Notes under the pieces: generated by a model
What the model saw: only the letters and a program-made list of their open reading frames with translations
Told to the model about the DNA's origin: nothing
Database searches by the model: none
Part shown: positions 12,116 through 23,440 of the stretch, one piece after another
Layout of the letters: every line of letters starts with the position of its first letter
Position numbering within the stretch: position 1 is the stretch's first letter
Translations under genes and position numbers: made by a program
NCBI RefSeq assembly: GCF_003576645.1
Contig: NC_044918.1
Span: 31,095,675-31,159,674, forward strand
Length of the DNA stretch: 64,000 bases
From: Ipomoea triloba
Lineage: Eukaryota; Streptophyta; Magnoliopsida; Solanales; Convolvulaceae
Reading direction: 5' to 3'

Positions 12116-12589
12116 TGTTGACACTGAAAATTTAACAAATATAATTAGTTTTTATTAGATTTGAATATATATTTGGATAATATTGATATTATCTAATTTG
12201 TTAATTAGATAATATCAAAAGAGTTTGAACCTATCAAAATTCTTCTATCCTACAGCTATAAATATGATATTTTATTTCTATGTAATCATCCTGGAAAAAT
12301 CATAATTAAAGCAGTAAAAGCCCCCCAAGCTCCCCCCTGCCTATCATATTGATCCAAATCTCCAGTTGAAGATCAAGCCATTTGAACCCGGAGGTCCTTC
12401 AAAAGAACAAACATATAAGTTCTTCTTTGAAGACCAAGCCACTAGAAATCCGGCGGCCCTTCAATGGAGCGTAAAGACATCAATTGAAGAATCAAAGGAT
12501 CATCCAGAGATATTGTACCGCATATTCATACTTAGCACGTAACCAGAATTTTGAATTCGATAGATATATTCAAAATTTCTTTGTTCACA
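12116..12589 (+). repeat. 3' LTR of the TRIM, single 70-bp unit
   Basis: 474 bp, same termini as the 5' LTR. It holds one copy of the 70-bp block (12419-12488, reading gagcgtaaag in its last part). This shows the ancestral LTR state and the direction of change in the partner. Confidence 0.8.
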
Positions 12590-13075
12590 GATCATTAAAA
12601 CTCAGTGTTCTTCGAATTCATCGCAAAGTGAAGATAAGCAATAAAGTAAGTTTAGCTTCAATTGTCTTGCATTTAAGTTTAATATAACTCGTATGATGTA
12701 GTATGTTATCTATTTATTTAAGTGTTGAATTTATTGTAAGGATACATATATATTGGAAAAGGTTGAGGTGTTTAGTGTGTTGTGGTCCTACTTTTGGGAT
12801 TAGCTGTTTATATTTGCTGTAAAAAATGGTGGAAAATAGTTTTGTTCTTTGTTTATATCTTTGAAAAAAGTGTACGTGTAAACAATGCTAGAGAGGTCTT
12901 TTGTGTTGTTGTGGTTCTATTTGTTTTTTGACAGAATGGTCAAATAGGTCTATGTACTGCAACTGATTGTTCATTCAACACCATGAACCACAATATAGTC
13001 CATCTAGACCCTCAAACTTATTATTTTGGAGCAAGCAAACCCTCTAACCAATTTGTAACATGTAATTGCAGGTAT
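12590..13075. other. Intergenic, no gene seen
   Basis: Short T-rich and G-rich tracts with no coding signal. It leads into the aggtgcac minisatellite. Confidence 0.4.
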
Positions 13076-13635
13076 TACAGGTCATCTAGAGTTCCAGTGA
13101 ACATCCGACCAAATTCCGGCAACTATAGGTGCACGTCATGTTATAACTAGGTGCACATAGGTGCACCCAAGTGCATAAATGTTAACAAGGTAAATTACTT
13201 GCACCTGCAAGTGAAAATAGGTGCACACGTGCAAGTAAATTATATTACAAGTGCAAGTAAATTGTACAATGAGCATCAATACTAAGTGCACCTAATGTTA
13301 TAACTAGATGCACCTAATGCTATAACTAGGTGCACATAGGTTGCAACCAGGTGCATGGATGTTAACAAAGTAAATTACTTGCACAAGTGCAAGTAAAATG
13401 TATTGTAGATGCAAGTAAAATGTATTACATGTGCAAGTGAATTGTACAGTGAGTATCAATACTAAGTGCACCTAATGTTATAACTAGGTGCACCTAATGT
13501 TATAACTAGGTGCACCTAGGTTGCACCCAGGTGCATGAATATTAACAAGATAAATTACTTGCATTTGTAAGTGAAAGTGTATTTGCGAAAATAGGTGCAT
13601 GAATATTAATAAGGTAAATTACTTGCACTTGTAAG
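13076..13635. repeat. Irregular minisatellite of aggtgcac motifs
   Basis: Repeats of taactaggtgcacctaatg and acttgcacttgtaagtgaaa are arranged in imperfect higher-order units of about 140-180 bp. The array resumes at 18151-18200 after the Copia insertion, so it was the target of that insertion. Confidence 0.8.
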
Positions 13636-13811
13636 GATTAACAAATGGTTTTGAATTTTCTCAATAGATTACACAGAGAGAGAGAGTCCTTTTATCATAG
13701 GATGCTAAGGACTCTCCTATTCTACAGATTATGGTTACAGACTAAAAGACAACCACTAATAATAAACTATATAATAAAACAAATATAGAATACATACTAA
13801 TATAACTCACA
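13636..13811 (-). repeat. LTR of Copia 1 (3' LTR in element orientation)
   Basis: 176 bp. On the minus strand it starts TGTGAGTTATATTAG and ends GTTAATC, so the usual terminal CA is TC here and in the partner LTR. It differs from the partner by one transition (ctcaatag against ctcaacag). Confidence 0.9.
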
Positions 13812-13818
13812 CACCCCC

Positions 13819-16800
13819 TCAAGCGCAAGGTTGGATTTCAGTAACATTGAGCTTGTGTCGCAGTGTCTGAAACCGTTTAGCAGGAAGCGGCTTGGTGAAG
13901 ATGTCGGCGAGTTGATCTTGTGTAGAGATAAAATTGATGATGAAGTCACCGGAAGCCACCTTGTCTCGAACAAAGTGAAAGTCGACCTCGACGTGTTTAG
14001 TCCGAGCATGAAAGACTGGATTGGCCGCAAGATACGTGGCGCCCAGATTATCACACCACAATTGCACAGGTTTGCCAGAATCTAACCCGAGTTCCCTGAG
14101 AAGAGAAGTGATCCAAGTAACCTCGGCCGTGACATCAGCTAAACCCTTGTACTCAGCTTCGGTGGATGAACGAGCTACAGTGCGTTGTTTTCTGGAAAGC
14201 CATGAGATCAAATTATTGCCAAAAAAAAACTGCGTAACCACTGGTTGATTTTCTGTCAACAGGGCATCCAGCCCAGTCCGAGTCGGAGTAGGCATGTAGG
14301 TCTGTAGACAATGAGGTGGACAAGCGAAGGCCATAATTCTGTGTGCCTTTGACATAGCGGAGTACACGCTTAAGTAGGCCCCAGTGATCCGTGGTTGGAG
14401 AATGCATGAACTGACATAGTCTGTTAACTGAGTATGAGAGATCCGGACGAGTGATAGTAAGGTATTGTAGAGCCCCAACAATCCGACGGTATTGAGTTGG
14501 ATTATCAAACGAATCTGTACACGGAGTAGCTGACTGTGTGACTGCAGCAGGAGTGGCTAGAGGTTTACAGTCCGTCATCCCAGCACGAGACAGAATATCT
14601 TTCATATACCGACGCTGTGAAAGCAAGAACCCATGTGTGTCGGAGATAGTTTCAATGCCAAGGAAAAAACACGGAGCACCTAAGTCCCTGATTTTAAAGG
14701 CTTTAGACAGGCGAAGCAGCAGAGTCGTAATCAAAGGTTCATCATTGCCCATAATGATGATGTCATCAACATAGACCAGCAAGAACACTCGGGATGAACC
14801 GACAGAGTAGTAGAAGAGAGAGACATCTGTTTTGGAAGCAGAGAACCCGATTGTAATTAAGAACTCGTGTAATCGTTTAAACCATGCACGAGGAGCCTGT
14901 TTGAGCCCATATAAAGATCGCTGAAGGTGGCAAACATGGTCGGGATGATTGGGATCTTCGTAGCCAGGTGGTTGTTTCATGTAGACTGTCTCGGATAGAT
15001 GGCCATTTAAGAAGGCATTGTGAACATCCAGTTGCCGCAAAGTCCAGTGTCTCGAGACAGCTAGTGAGAAAAGTAATCTAACTGTTGTTGGTTTGACAAC
15101 GGGGCTGAAAGTGTCGAAGAAATCTTCACCAGCTACTTGATTGAAACCCTTGGCAACTAGGCGAGCTTTATGTCGTTCAACTGACCCATCGGCCTTTCTT
15201 TTAGTACGAAAAACCCACTTGCACCCTATTATGTTCATGTTCAGAGCCGGAGGTACCAAGTTCCAGGTGTTATTGTGTAAAAGGGCATTAAACTCTTGAT
15301 CCATGGCATCCCGCCAGTGTGGATGCCCAATGGCTTGTGAGTAACATGTGGGTTCAGCGGTGGTATTAAGAGCAAAGAATTGCTCACCCGTTCCACGGGT
15401 TTTCCGCCGCGTACGCATTGCATAACCATCTTGTTGAGTGTGACCGGTTTGAGACTGTGTTTGAGCCTGTGGTGCAGTGGTAACAGCAGGAGCCTGTATA
15501 GGTAGGGGTGGGGGCTCCTGTGCTAGCGGCACCACATTGATATCAAGATCCGAAGGAGATGGAATAACCACGGGTGCTGTTCCCCACGGGGTAGTGAAAG
15601 ACCCTTGTGTTGACTCAACCTGCAAAGTAGACTGTAAGTCAAAAGGGAACACAGACTCATCAAACCGAACATGACGGCAGATGTAGGTGGCCCCAGTGTT
15701 GAGGTCCATGCAGCGGTAACCCCTAAAGGAAGGTGGGTAACCTAGGAATACACACGGTGCGGACCTATACTCTATCTTGTGGTGATTATAGGGCCGCAGA
15801 TAGGGAAAACACCGGCAACCGAAGACACGAAAGAACGTGTAATTGGGCTGAGTATGAAACAGACGGAAGTGTGGGCTTTGAAAGTTGATTGCGGATGAGG
15901 GTAGGCAATTGATTAAGTGAGTGGCAGTTTCAAAGGCATAATCCCAGTATTTTTGCGGTGTTGAACTGGTAGCCAATAGAGACAAGCCGGTTTCAACAAT
16001 ATGTCTATTCCGACGCTCTACCCGACCATTTTGTTCGTGGGTATATGCACATGATTGCCTATGGTTAATACCTAGAGTTTCAAACATTTTGTGAAGGCGG
16101 AGATATTCACCCCCTAAGTCTGACTGGATGGCTTTGATAGAACGGGAAAACCGCCGTTCTACCATCACCCGAAAGGAATCAAAGATTTTATAAATGTCTG
16201 ATTTTAACCGTAAAGGGTAAAACCAGCAGTAGCGTGAAAAATCGTCTACAAAGAGCAAGAAATAACGAGACCCACAAGAAGAAATTACAGGAGACAGACC
16301 CCATATGTCCGTGTATAATAAATCTAGTACATTTTCACTAGTATTAGCAACCCTATCTAAAGGAAAACGGGATGATTTCCCGAGCTGGCAAGCAGTACAG
16401 ATTTGTGGATTGCTTGTATTATTGGTTGACACGGGACAATTTTGCAGGACTCGATGCAGGACTTGACTGTGCGGGTGGCCTAGACGCTGATGCCACACGG
16501 TTGAAGAAGCTCTAGCTGACAGAAACGCAAAATGAGACCGGTTGACTAGTAACTTGTATAAACCACCCGCAGTGGACCCCTTAAGAAGAACCGCCCGAGT
16601 GTTGCAGTCCTTCACAAGAAAACAATCGTTATGGAACTCGAAGAAAACGTTGTTTTCATTAGTAAATTGATTAACATATAAAAGGGGTAAAGACAATTTT
16701 GGAACGTGTAATATGTTGGACATGGTTAATTGTTTAGTTTGTGTTGGAATAACTGCATGGTCTACACGTGAGACTACCAAACCTGCGCCATTGCCGACTT

Positions 16801-17449
16801 TAAGGACGTCACCACCGGTATAGGCATCAGATTGGTCCATCATTTGCTGATCCGGGGTCGCATGAGTTGAGGCTCCCGTGTCTGGGTACCATGCCTCGGA
16901 GAGTTGCTGCGCATCACCTGAAACAGCAATATTAGCACGCGGATTCGGATTATCGTCATATCGTTTAAAACAATATAACGCCGTGTGTCCATGTGCTCTG
17001 CAAATTTGGCAGCGTGGAGTTCCAGATCCAGAACCACCGTCGTTGCCACCACGTCCGCGAGATTGGTTGCCGCGTCCTCGACCGTTTCTGCCGTGACCAC
17101 CCGACGAGTGCCGGCCACCAGAGCCTGAGCTGTTTCGACTACGACCTGCATACATCGTTGTTGGGGGAGACGGTGCGGCGACGGTGAAATCTTCGGAGTG
17201 TATAAACTCCTGGTTTTGCAGATGATCCGCAAGCTGTGATAGTGAGATAGGAACACCGGTCACGGTCAGGGCGCTCGCCATGGATCGGTATTCCGGCCGC
17301 AGAGAATCTGTTCGTCGGATGAAAGCGGCCTGCCGGCGAGGGATAGCGCCTCCACGAGCAACTGAGCCTTGCCGAGGTATTCGGCCGGAGAAGCGTCGCC
17401 TTGCCTGAGTGTTTGGAATTGGCCGAGAAGGCTCAGGCATCGCGACCAC
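13819..17449 (-). pseudogene. pol: Copia 1 pol: protease-integrase-RT-RNase H, one frameshift
   Basis: The long frame 17449-14213 carries in order a CCHC-like knuckle (CQICRAHGHTALYC), protease site PDTGAST, the integrase zinc region (HQRLGHPH ... CTACQLGK), DDE integrase blocks (LLYTDIWG, SDLGGEY, EQNGRVERRNRH), and reverse transcriptase with the YVDDIIIMG catalytic loop. It stops at GYAVFFWQ. The RNase H half continues in another frame (14508-13819) with [20 protein letters not shown] and [12 protein letters not shown]. The switch falls on a run of nine identical bases (A on +) at 14221-14229, so it is either a homopolymer indel in the element or a sequencing error. Apart from this the pol domains look intact. 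Confidence 0.9.
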
Positions 17450-17868
17450 GAGGACGACGCGAGCGCGATGGTGATGGAGTCCCAGACCTCCCGCGAGGTG
17501 TTACGGCCGATCGCAAGGTACATCGTCTCGTCAGTGAGGGAAGAGATCAACAACGATAGTATTGACTGATCTTGTTGAACCCATGCCGGATACGCCGGAT
17601 TCGGCTGCGGTGGTGACGCCGACGCAGCAGCCGTGGACGAGTGCGACGCAGGTGGGATGGTCGCCGGAGGACAGGGATAGGTTCCGTCGAGAAAGCCGAG
17701 CAGACCTTGTCCCTTGAGGAATGGAACCAACTGCATTCACCAGTACAAATAATTCCTCGCCGTTAGCTTTATGGAGACGAAGTGATGTGCCGCGGTTAGG
17801 GCGGTGGGAGTCACCGGCGGAGGTGCGGCAGTGGTGGCGACTGTGCCGTCGGTGGTGGGTGTATTCAT
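17266..17868 (-). pseudogene. gag: Copia 1 gag, nonsense codon plus frame break
   Basis: The likely start is the ATG at 17866-17868 (MNTPTTDGT). The frame is Copia gag (UBN2-like) with NYLYW, FLDGTYPCPP, DQSILSLLISSLT and SREVWDSI. A TGA at 17737-17739 follows NYLYW, where relatives usually have Arg; CGA to TGA by deamination would explain it. After SSDEQIL the frame is lost near 17290-17310 and resumes in the pol frame as LRPEYRSM. A few codons appear deleted there. The element could not make a full gag without outside help. Confidence 0.85.
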
Positions 17869-17969
17869 TGTAAGAGGTGGAGGAGACAGGTGGTAACGTT
17901 TGGTTGCGAAAAAAGAAAACAAAAAAAGGAGAAAAGAAAGGAACGGTGAACCTGTCGCGTCTGATACCA

Positions 17970-18145
17970 GATTAACAAATGGTTTTGAATTTTCTCAACA
18001 GATTACACAGAGAGAGAGAGTCCTTTTATCATAGGATGCTAAGGACTCTCCTATTCTACAGATTATGGTTACAGACTAAAAGACAACCACTAATAATAAA
18101 CTATATAATAAAACAAATATAGAATACATACTAATATAACTCACA
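17970..18145 (-). repeat. LTR of Copia 1 (5' LTR in element orientation)
   Basis: 176 bp, one substitution from the partner. The primer-binding site lies directly outside it on the internal side (17960-17969). Confidence 0.9.
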
Positions 18146-18336
18146 GTAAGTGAAAATATGTGCAAAAATAGGTGCACTTGTAAGTGAAACTAGGTGCACC
18201 AAAGTTCCAGTTATTAACGAAAATGCCACCGCGTCATTTTTTTAAAATTGCATCTGATTCGTTGATCTGGACACGTGGACGGCTGTGAAGCGTTCTCATT
18301 TCTTACCTGGGCGGCAGTTCGCATGGGAGTGCATCC

Positions 18337-18393
<57 letters not shown>

Positions 18394-18430
18394 CATGCTT
18401 GGTCTGCAGGCTTGTAGGCCAAGCCTTATT

Positions 18431-18987
18431 GGCAAATTATACCGTGCACCACGTAGCTAAATGACGTCGTTTTGAGCATTGTAAATTAACCGTCCATTTT
18501 TTTGGAAATCACGTTTCCCATTTCGCCCGGTCTGTGTATTTATGTTAATATTCTGTGTATTCTAGGTAATCGGTCTATGTATTCCAAGCAATCATTCTGT
18601 GTATTATAGGCAACCGTTCTATTTATTCATGTTAGTAACACATGTTGTGATGTGCTTGTACATTCGAATGTTTAGAAGGATGAGTTCTGTGTATTTTGTG
18701 TCAATATTCTGTGTATTCATGTTATTAACACAGGTTGTGATGTGTTTGTGCATTCGAATGTTAGGAGGATGAGTTCTGTGTATTTTGTGTCAATATTCTG
18801 TATATTCTAGGCAAACATTCTGTGTATTCTAGGCAAACGTTCTGTGTATTCTAGATAATGATTATGTGTATTATAGATAATGAATTCCCTGGAGTCATTC
18901 TCGTCCGCGTCCACTAACATTGAAAAGACGTCGTTTTGGACCAGGGTGCACATTGTTATGTGCACCGTGGTCCACGATATAACGATT
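18431..18987. mobile_element. Minisatellite-bearing TIR element E2, 10-bp TSD
   Basis: Starts GGCAAATTATACCGTGCACC and ends GTGGTCCACGATATAACG. It is flanked by AAGCCTTATT on both sides (18421-18430 and 18988-18997). Palindromic GACGTCGTTTT blocks lie near each end (18461-18473 and 18923-18937). The middle is a loose array of tctgtgtattctaggcaa. It interrupts an older repeat made of taggcctaagcc motifs (18396-18430 and 18998-19100). An (AT)n tract lies at about 18340-18390. Confidence 0.65.
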
Positions 18988-19100
18988 AAGCCTTATTCAT
19001 ATAGGCCTAAGCCTATTTTGTAAATAGGTCTTAAATTGGGCCTAAGCCTGCTTATTCAATAAATAGGCTAGGCCTAACCAGACCCTAAATAGGCCAGGTC

Positions 19101-19680
19101 ATAAACTCCTACAAAAAGGCGTGATTTATTCCTACATTTTTTAACCCTTATAAACTTAAATTTTAATAGAACGAGAGGAAGGGAATTTCATTCAGAAATT
19201 CCTCTTTTACACATCACTAATCATCATCGTGAGTACCTTATGAAATTAGAACCTCTATTATATGAATCAAAGTTAGAAATATTATTTCCAACATGTCATA
19301 TTCAATTATATCTTGTCAATTGCCTTCAACGTTGATACTTTACTTGACTTTGCTTCTCCAATTTGCTTTGATTTCTCAGACCTTAGGGTTCTTCACTTGT
19401 CTAAAAAGGGAGAAGAAGAACAATAAATTAGTTATTTCTTCTTTTTTTTTCCCCTTTAGTTTAATTTATAAGTGTGTTTAGGCTTTCGCAAAATACATTT
19501 TTACCTTTGCAACCAAGGCAAATAATGGATTCTGGTGAGTTCTAGTCGGGCAAGGGGTCGTAAGGACAAAGTGTGGGGAAAAAAATCAAAATGGAACACT
19601 ACTTATATCGGAAATGAAAGTTGTAAATCTAAATCGATGGGGATTCTAAAATTATAGGATCAGAAATGGAAAAACTCTAA
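19101..19680. other. Intergenic, no gene seen
   Basis: Moderately AT-rich. No splice-framed coding similarity or RNA gene was found. Confidence 0.4.
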
Positions 19681-19890
19681 TTTTTTTTTTGAATACTACT
19701 GACTCTATTACAATGCATATCTGTTCATAACTACTTTCTCAACCATTGAGAAGCACAGTATCTGTTCATAACTACTTTCTCAACCATTGAGAAGCACAAG
19801 AATCAGTATTGCCTCCACTGGAGCTCGAACCCACCACCTCCCATATAAAGGGAAGGATTTGATGCCACTGGACCACAAGGTCCTTGGAAA
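19681..19890 (-). mobile_element. tRNA-derived SINE, copy S2
   Basis: On the minus strand it reads ccaaggaccttgtggtccag, with an A-box-like TGGTCCAGTGG, a B box GGTTCGAGCTC and a 3' end agagtcagtagtattc plus A9. A block of about 43 bp (cttctcaatggttgagaaag and following) is repeated twice within this copy. It is the best preserved of the four copies. Confidence 0.7.
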
Positions 19891-19929
19891 TGGAAAAACT
19901 CTAATAAATAAGCATATGATGAGTAAACA

Positions 19930-20181
19930 ATTAGTTAAGATATAGATTTTCCAGTGTCATAACAAATTCTTGACTTTTGTTCAACTAGGCCAACCCCAAT
20001 TCCAAGTAGCCCCGGCCCATTAATAACTCCTCAACCATTGCTAGCATGTGATGTCTAAACAGCTACTTAAGATATATATTTTCCTTTTGTCATAACAAAT
20101 CCTTCACTTTTGTTCAACTAGGCCAACCACAATTCCAATTAAGTAACACTATTAGTAGCTCCTGGCCTCAACGATGGCTTA
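19930..20181. repeat. ~115-bp repeat, two copies here and a third at 22163
   Basis: Each copy runs from agcatgtgatg-taaaca through ttaagatatatattttcc to acttttgttcaactagg. The third copy, beginning at 22163, shares its first 8 bp with the end of this stretch, and composite element E3 separates them. Confidence 0.6.
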
Positions 20182-20189
20182 GCATGTGA

Positions 20190-22162
20190 ATGGGCAATTT
20201 ATGCTACGGACCCGGACCCAAAATACGAGCCTGGAATATTTTGTGAATATAAAATTTAAAAATTGTGAATATAGATTAAAAAATTGTGTTATACTGTTAA
20301 ATATAGAGTTATGTAAATGTGAATATAGAGTTCAAAAGTTATGAATATAGAGTTCAAAAAGTTTGAATATTGTGTTTTGTAATTTTGTATATTGAGATCT
20401 AAAATTATGAATATAAAATTCTAAAAATGTGAAAATATGGACCCGGGTCTACCTTGCAAGGTGGACCCGGGTATAACAATCCGCAATTTATATCGTGGGC
20501 CAAGGTCCACATAACATTATGGACCATGGATCAAAACGACGTCGTTTTGATATTTAAGCATTAATAGATTCTGTAGTTTTTCGTTTCTCATGTTTCAACA
20601 CACATTTTAATTTATTTTAGGTACAGAATCAATAATACTCTTAAGGTACATAATTTCATAACACGAGAAACAAAAATTCACAACACAAGACACATACACA
20701 TGTTATACATATTAATTATTCTCAAATCTAATTTATGTAGATAATATATGTCCTATATGCACATAATTTCATAATACAAGACATAAATTTGTAAAATGAG
20801 ACACAATATGTTGTGTGTTACACAACTACCAATCTATTTCAGGTACAGAATCCATACGTTTAGGGTACAGAATTGCATAACATGAGACAAAGAAACACAT
20901 ATCGGCTACATTTGGCAAACCTAGCTGAAAAGGTAGCTGAAAGCTGAAAATTGAAAAGCTATAAGCTCGAAGCTGAAATCTGAAGAGCTGTTAAGCTAGC
21001 TGTTTTGCTTAAAAGTGTTTGGTAAAATTAGCTTTTTGATAAGCTGATAAATGTAAAAAGACTAAAAAGGACATCTTCATACAATTTAAATAATTTTAAA
21101 TTTAAATAGGTTTGTTTACATAATAAAATATAAAATAATGAAATCAATATATTTAAATAAAATATAAAGTAAGAACATATATTTGAAAATATATAAAGTA
21201 AAAAAAAATATTTATAATTCATAAGATTAGTTCATACAAAAATTAATGTTCAAACATAAATATCAAATTGAAATTACAACCAAACATAATGAAAAGAAAA
21301 TGTCAAAGGGGTTTTAATTGAGAGGGGTAAAGGATGTCATTTATTTAAAATAATAAGGATAAAGATGGAAAAAAGTTAAAAAGTTACTAGCTTATTTTGA
21401 AAAGCTACCCCAAGTAGCGTTTCAAAATAAGCTCTTATTTTAAGCTACTAGCTTATTTTGAGAACATTACGAAACAGAGCTTATAGCTTATTAGTAGCTT
21501 CAAATAAGCTATAAGCTCCTAAATAAGCTCTGTCAAACAGAGTCATCGTCCCATTTTGTTTGTTTGGTTTGATTAACAAGGCTTGACTGAAGTTATTTTT
21601 AATTCAGTTTTTCATAATATTAAATTTAGTATTAGTACATAAAATTTATATATTTAGAAACTATATGAAAAATATTATTAAACATAAAAAATCAAATTTA
21701 AAAATAATTAAAAATTACTAAAGAAAATAAGCACTAAAGAAAAAGTTGGTTTGGCCTGAATAGCAAACATGACAGATAAAATGAGACAGCGAAAATATTT
21801 ACTTTAGTTTAGGAACATAATCAATATTCTTAATGTACAAAATTGTAGTATAATATAAGATACAAAAAACGCATAACATTAACACAAAAACGCATATATA
21901 GCACAAGACACAAAAGCGCATGTTATATTTATTTTATTTCAGGTACAGAATCCATACGCTTAAGGTACAAAATTGCATAATATGAGATACAAAAACGCGT
22001 AACACAAAACACATACGCATGCTTTATAGTATAAAAGAAAAAAAAAACTTGTAACATGAATTGAATAACAAACGATCACGTCAAAATTAAAATTAAAAAT
22101 CATTTTATTTAGGATTAGGACCACAGTGCACTATAGAATCTAGTCCACAATATTACGATTGA
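20190..22162. mobile_element. Composite minisatellite-bearing TIR element E3, 8-bp TSD
   Basis: Flanked by GCATGTGA (20182-20189 and 22163-22170). It starts atgggcaatttatgctacgg and ends agtccacaatattacg. Two modules seem joined: 20190-20490, with attgtgaatatagagtt repeats between ggacccggg ends, and 20483-22162, with acaagacacaaaaacgcata repeats and the palindrome AAAACGACGTCGTTTT at 20533-20548. A MITE is nested at 20904-21544. Confidence 0.55.
20904..21544. mobile_element. TIR MITE family M, copy A (641 bp)
   Basis: Ends are GGCTACATTTGGCAAACC and, reverse-complemented, GACTCTGTTTGACAGAGC. It is flanked by ATC on both sides, a possible 3-bp TSD as in PIF/Harbinger-like elements, although ATC is not the classic TWA. 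Subterminal aagctataagct and gctactagcttatttt repeats are dense. It is collinear with copy B at 24.6-29.6 kb. Confidence 0.7.
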
Positions 22163-22329
22163 GCATGTGATGTCTAAACAATATAATTATTTAAGAAATT
22201 TTCATTTGTCGATCACAACAAATTCTTGACTTTTGTTCAACTAGGGGCCTAGCGCAGCTCCTATTCCAAGAAAACCCAGATCAACTACTATTAGAGAGAA
22301 AGAAAGGGACTGAGAAAGATAAATCATAA

Positions 22330-22635
22330 ATGGTACATTGCTGCGGATGTTGTTCGACGTTTCCGTATTAGAAAGTTGTGGTTCCCGTGCAAGTATTTCA
22401 ACAATCCTGTGCCGCCCAATACACTGCACCAGTTTTCGAAGCTAAGCACTGTTGTTTTCACTGTAACATATCAATGCCTAATTTCATGATTGCTATGGTA
22501 ATCTTCTTATCTTCCTTAATTATTCTCAATCTTTCTATCCAACTTTTTTTTTCGAGCTATGTTTCTACCCAACTAGGCGCCGATTCACTGAGGAAGGTAT
22601 TAATCAACAACCCAAAACACTTGGTGAAGCTTTAA
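22330..22635 (+). pseudogene. Fragment of a plant multi-pass membrane protein
   Basis: One + frame reads DVVRRFRIRKLWFPCKYF and then LHQFSKLSTVVF. After a frame change the sequence continues HCNISMPNFM and then a hydrophobic stretch, IFLSSLIILNLSIQLFF. The order WFPCK(Y/F)F, Q-xx-KLS, ANFMPSLG-like and membrane segment matches an uncharacterised plant transmembrane family that I know only by its conserved sequence. The frame shift and short length make it a pseudogene piece. The remaining exons are not seen nearby. Confidence 0.35.
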
Positions 22636-22740
22636 TTTATTAGAAAATGGCGAACATGTTTGATAAGCCATGGAGTAGTGGCTTACAATTGTGCTTCATA
22701 TAGGTTTAATTTTACTTTGAATGTTAGGGAAGTATATGGT

Positions 22741-22920
22741 AGAGCCGTGAAAGTGGATCGAAGCCTGCAGGCTAGCATGTACCCGCCTCGCGGTGGGGCG
22801 GGTTAGGGCCACAAAAAAATATGACCCTCGAAATAGCGGGCTTAACGAGTTTGGCCCACGAAGACCCGCAGCCCGCACAATTTGCGGGCCAACCAGTGGA
22901 CCAAGCTCTATTAAAAAATC
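22741..22920. repeat. GC-rich dispersed repeat (cccgcagcccg type)
   Basis: Contains gcgggcttaacgagtttggc and acccgcagcccgcacaattt. A relative lies at 31758-31890 with cccgcagcccggcctgcttg. Both look like GC-rich interiors of hAT-type MITEs, but no boundary is clear. Confidence 0.4.
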
Positions 22921-23440
22921 ATTTTAAAATATACTTGTATATATTGCACTGCAGAACATAACTACAATAAATGCATAACTATGTACACTCAAATGCCATA
23001 GAGTCTGAAATACTAGGTACACATTTTTACCTAGTATTTAAAGGCTTAAAGCACAATAGATAGGCAAATTATGCACCATTATCTATATAAACTTGCACCA
23101 TAAGTGTTTATAAATGCATGATTGTCAAACTCATTTTAAGATTTAACTACCATTGTGTAAAAGCACAAGAACACTGCAATCATGCATAACTATACACACA
23201 AAAATGCACCAGAGTATAAATAATAATGCATCACAAATTATAAGTTTGTTTAGTTTTCTACCCATATTTAAAGCACAACAAGTAATCATATTATACACCA
23301 CTATGCACAAAGAGACTCTAATTGTAAAATGCACTACACTCAATTGTCATCAATGCACCAACACGAATCGACAAATACACCAGAGTAAGGTTAATAATGC
23401 CCCAATAACGCACATAAAACACATAACACTATGATTTGCC
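22921..23440. repeat. Minisatellite-like tract of tgcacca/tgcacaaa words
   Basis: Loose repetition of aaatgcaccagagta and actatgcacaaa. It resembles the 52.9-53.3 kb tract and may be the interior of another element of the E family. No termini were identified. Confidence 0.5.

Larger units (their letters stand above)
9771..12589 (+). mobile_element. TRIM-like non-autonomous LTR retroelement
   Basis: Two direct LTRs starting TGTTGACACTGAAAATTTAA and ending ttctttgttcaca enclose only about 308 bp of non-coding internal DNA. That is too small for gag-pol, so the element would depend on proteins made elsewhere. A primer-binding-like TGGCACGCCCAGTGGGAC follows the first LTR by 3 bp, and the purine-rich gagcgggc precedes the second. 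The flanks GACGA and GATCA do not form a clean TSD. The internal part has three copies of ctccttggcacgagttaa with the following aacggcctcatat at 11933-12024. Confidence 0.75.
13636..18145 (-). mobile_element. Complete Ty1/Copia element 1, minus orientation
   Basis: Bounded by 176-bp LTRs and a perfect 5-bp TSD, GTAAG (13631-13635 and 18146-18150). Reading on the minus strand, the PBS TGGTATCAGA follows the LTR at 17969 and fits initiator-tRNA-Met priming. A polypurine tract ending TTGAGGGGGTG abuts the other LTR at 13812. Domain order is gag, protease, integrase, reverse transcriptase, RNase H, which defines Copia. The LTRs differ at one base in 176, so the insertion is recent, yet the coding region already has a nonsense codon and two frame breaks. 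Confidence 0.95.
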
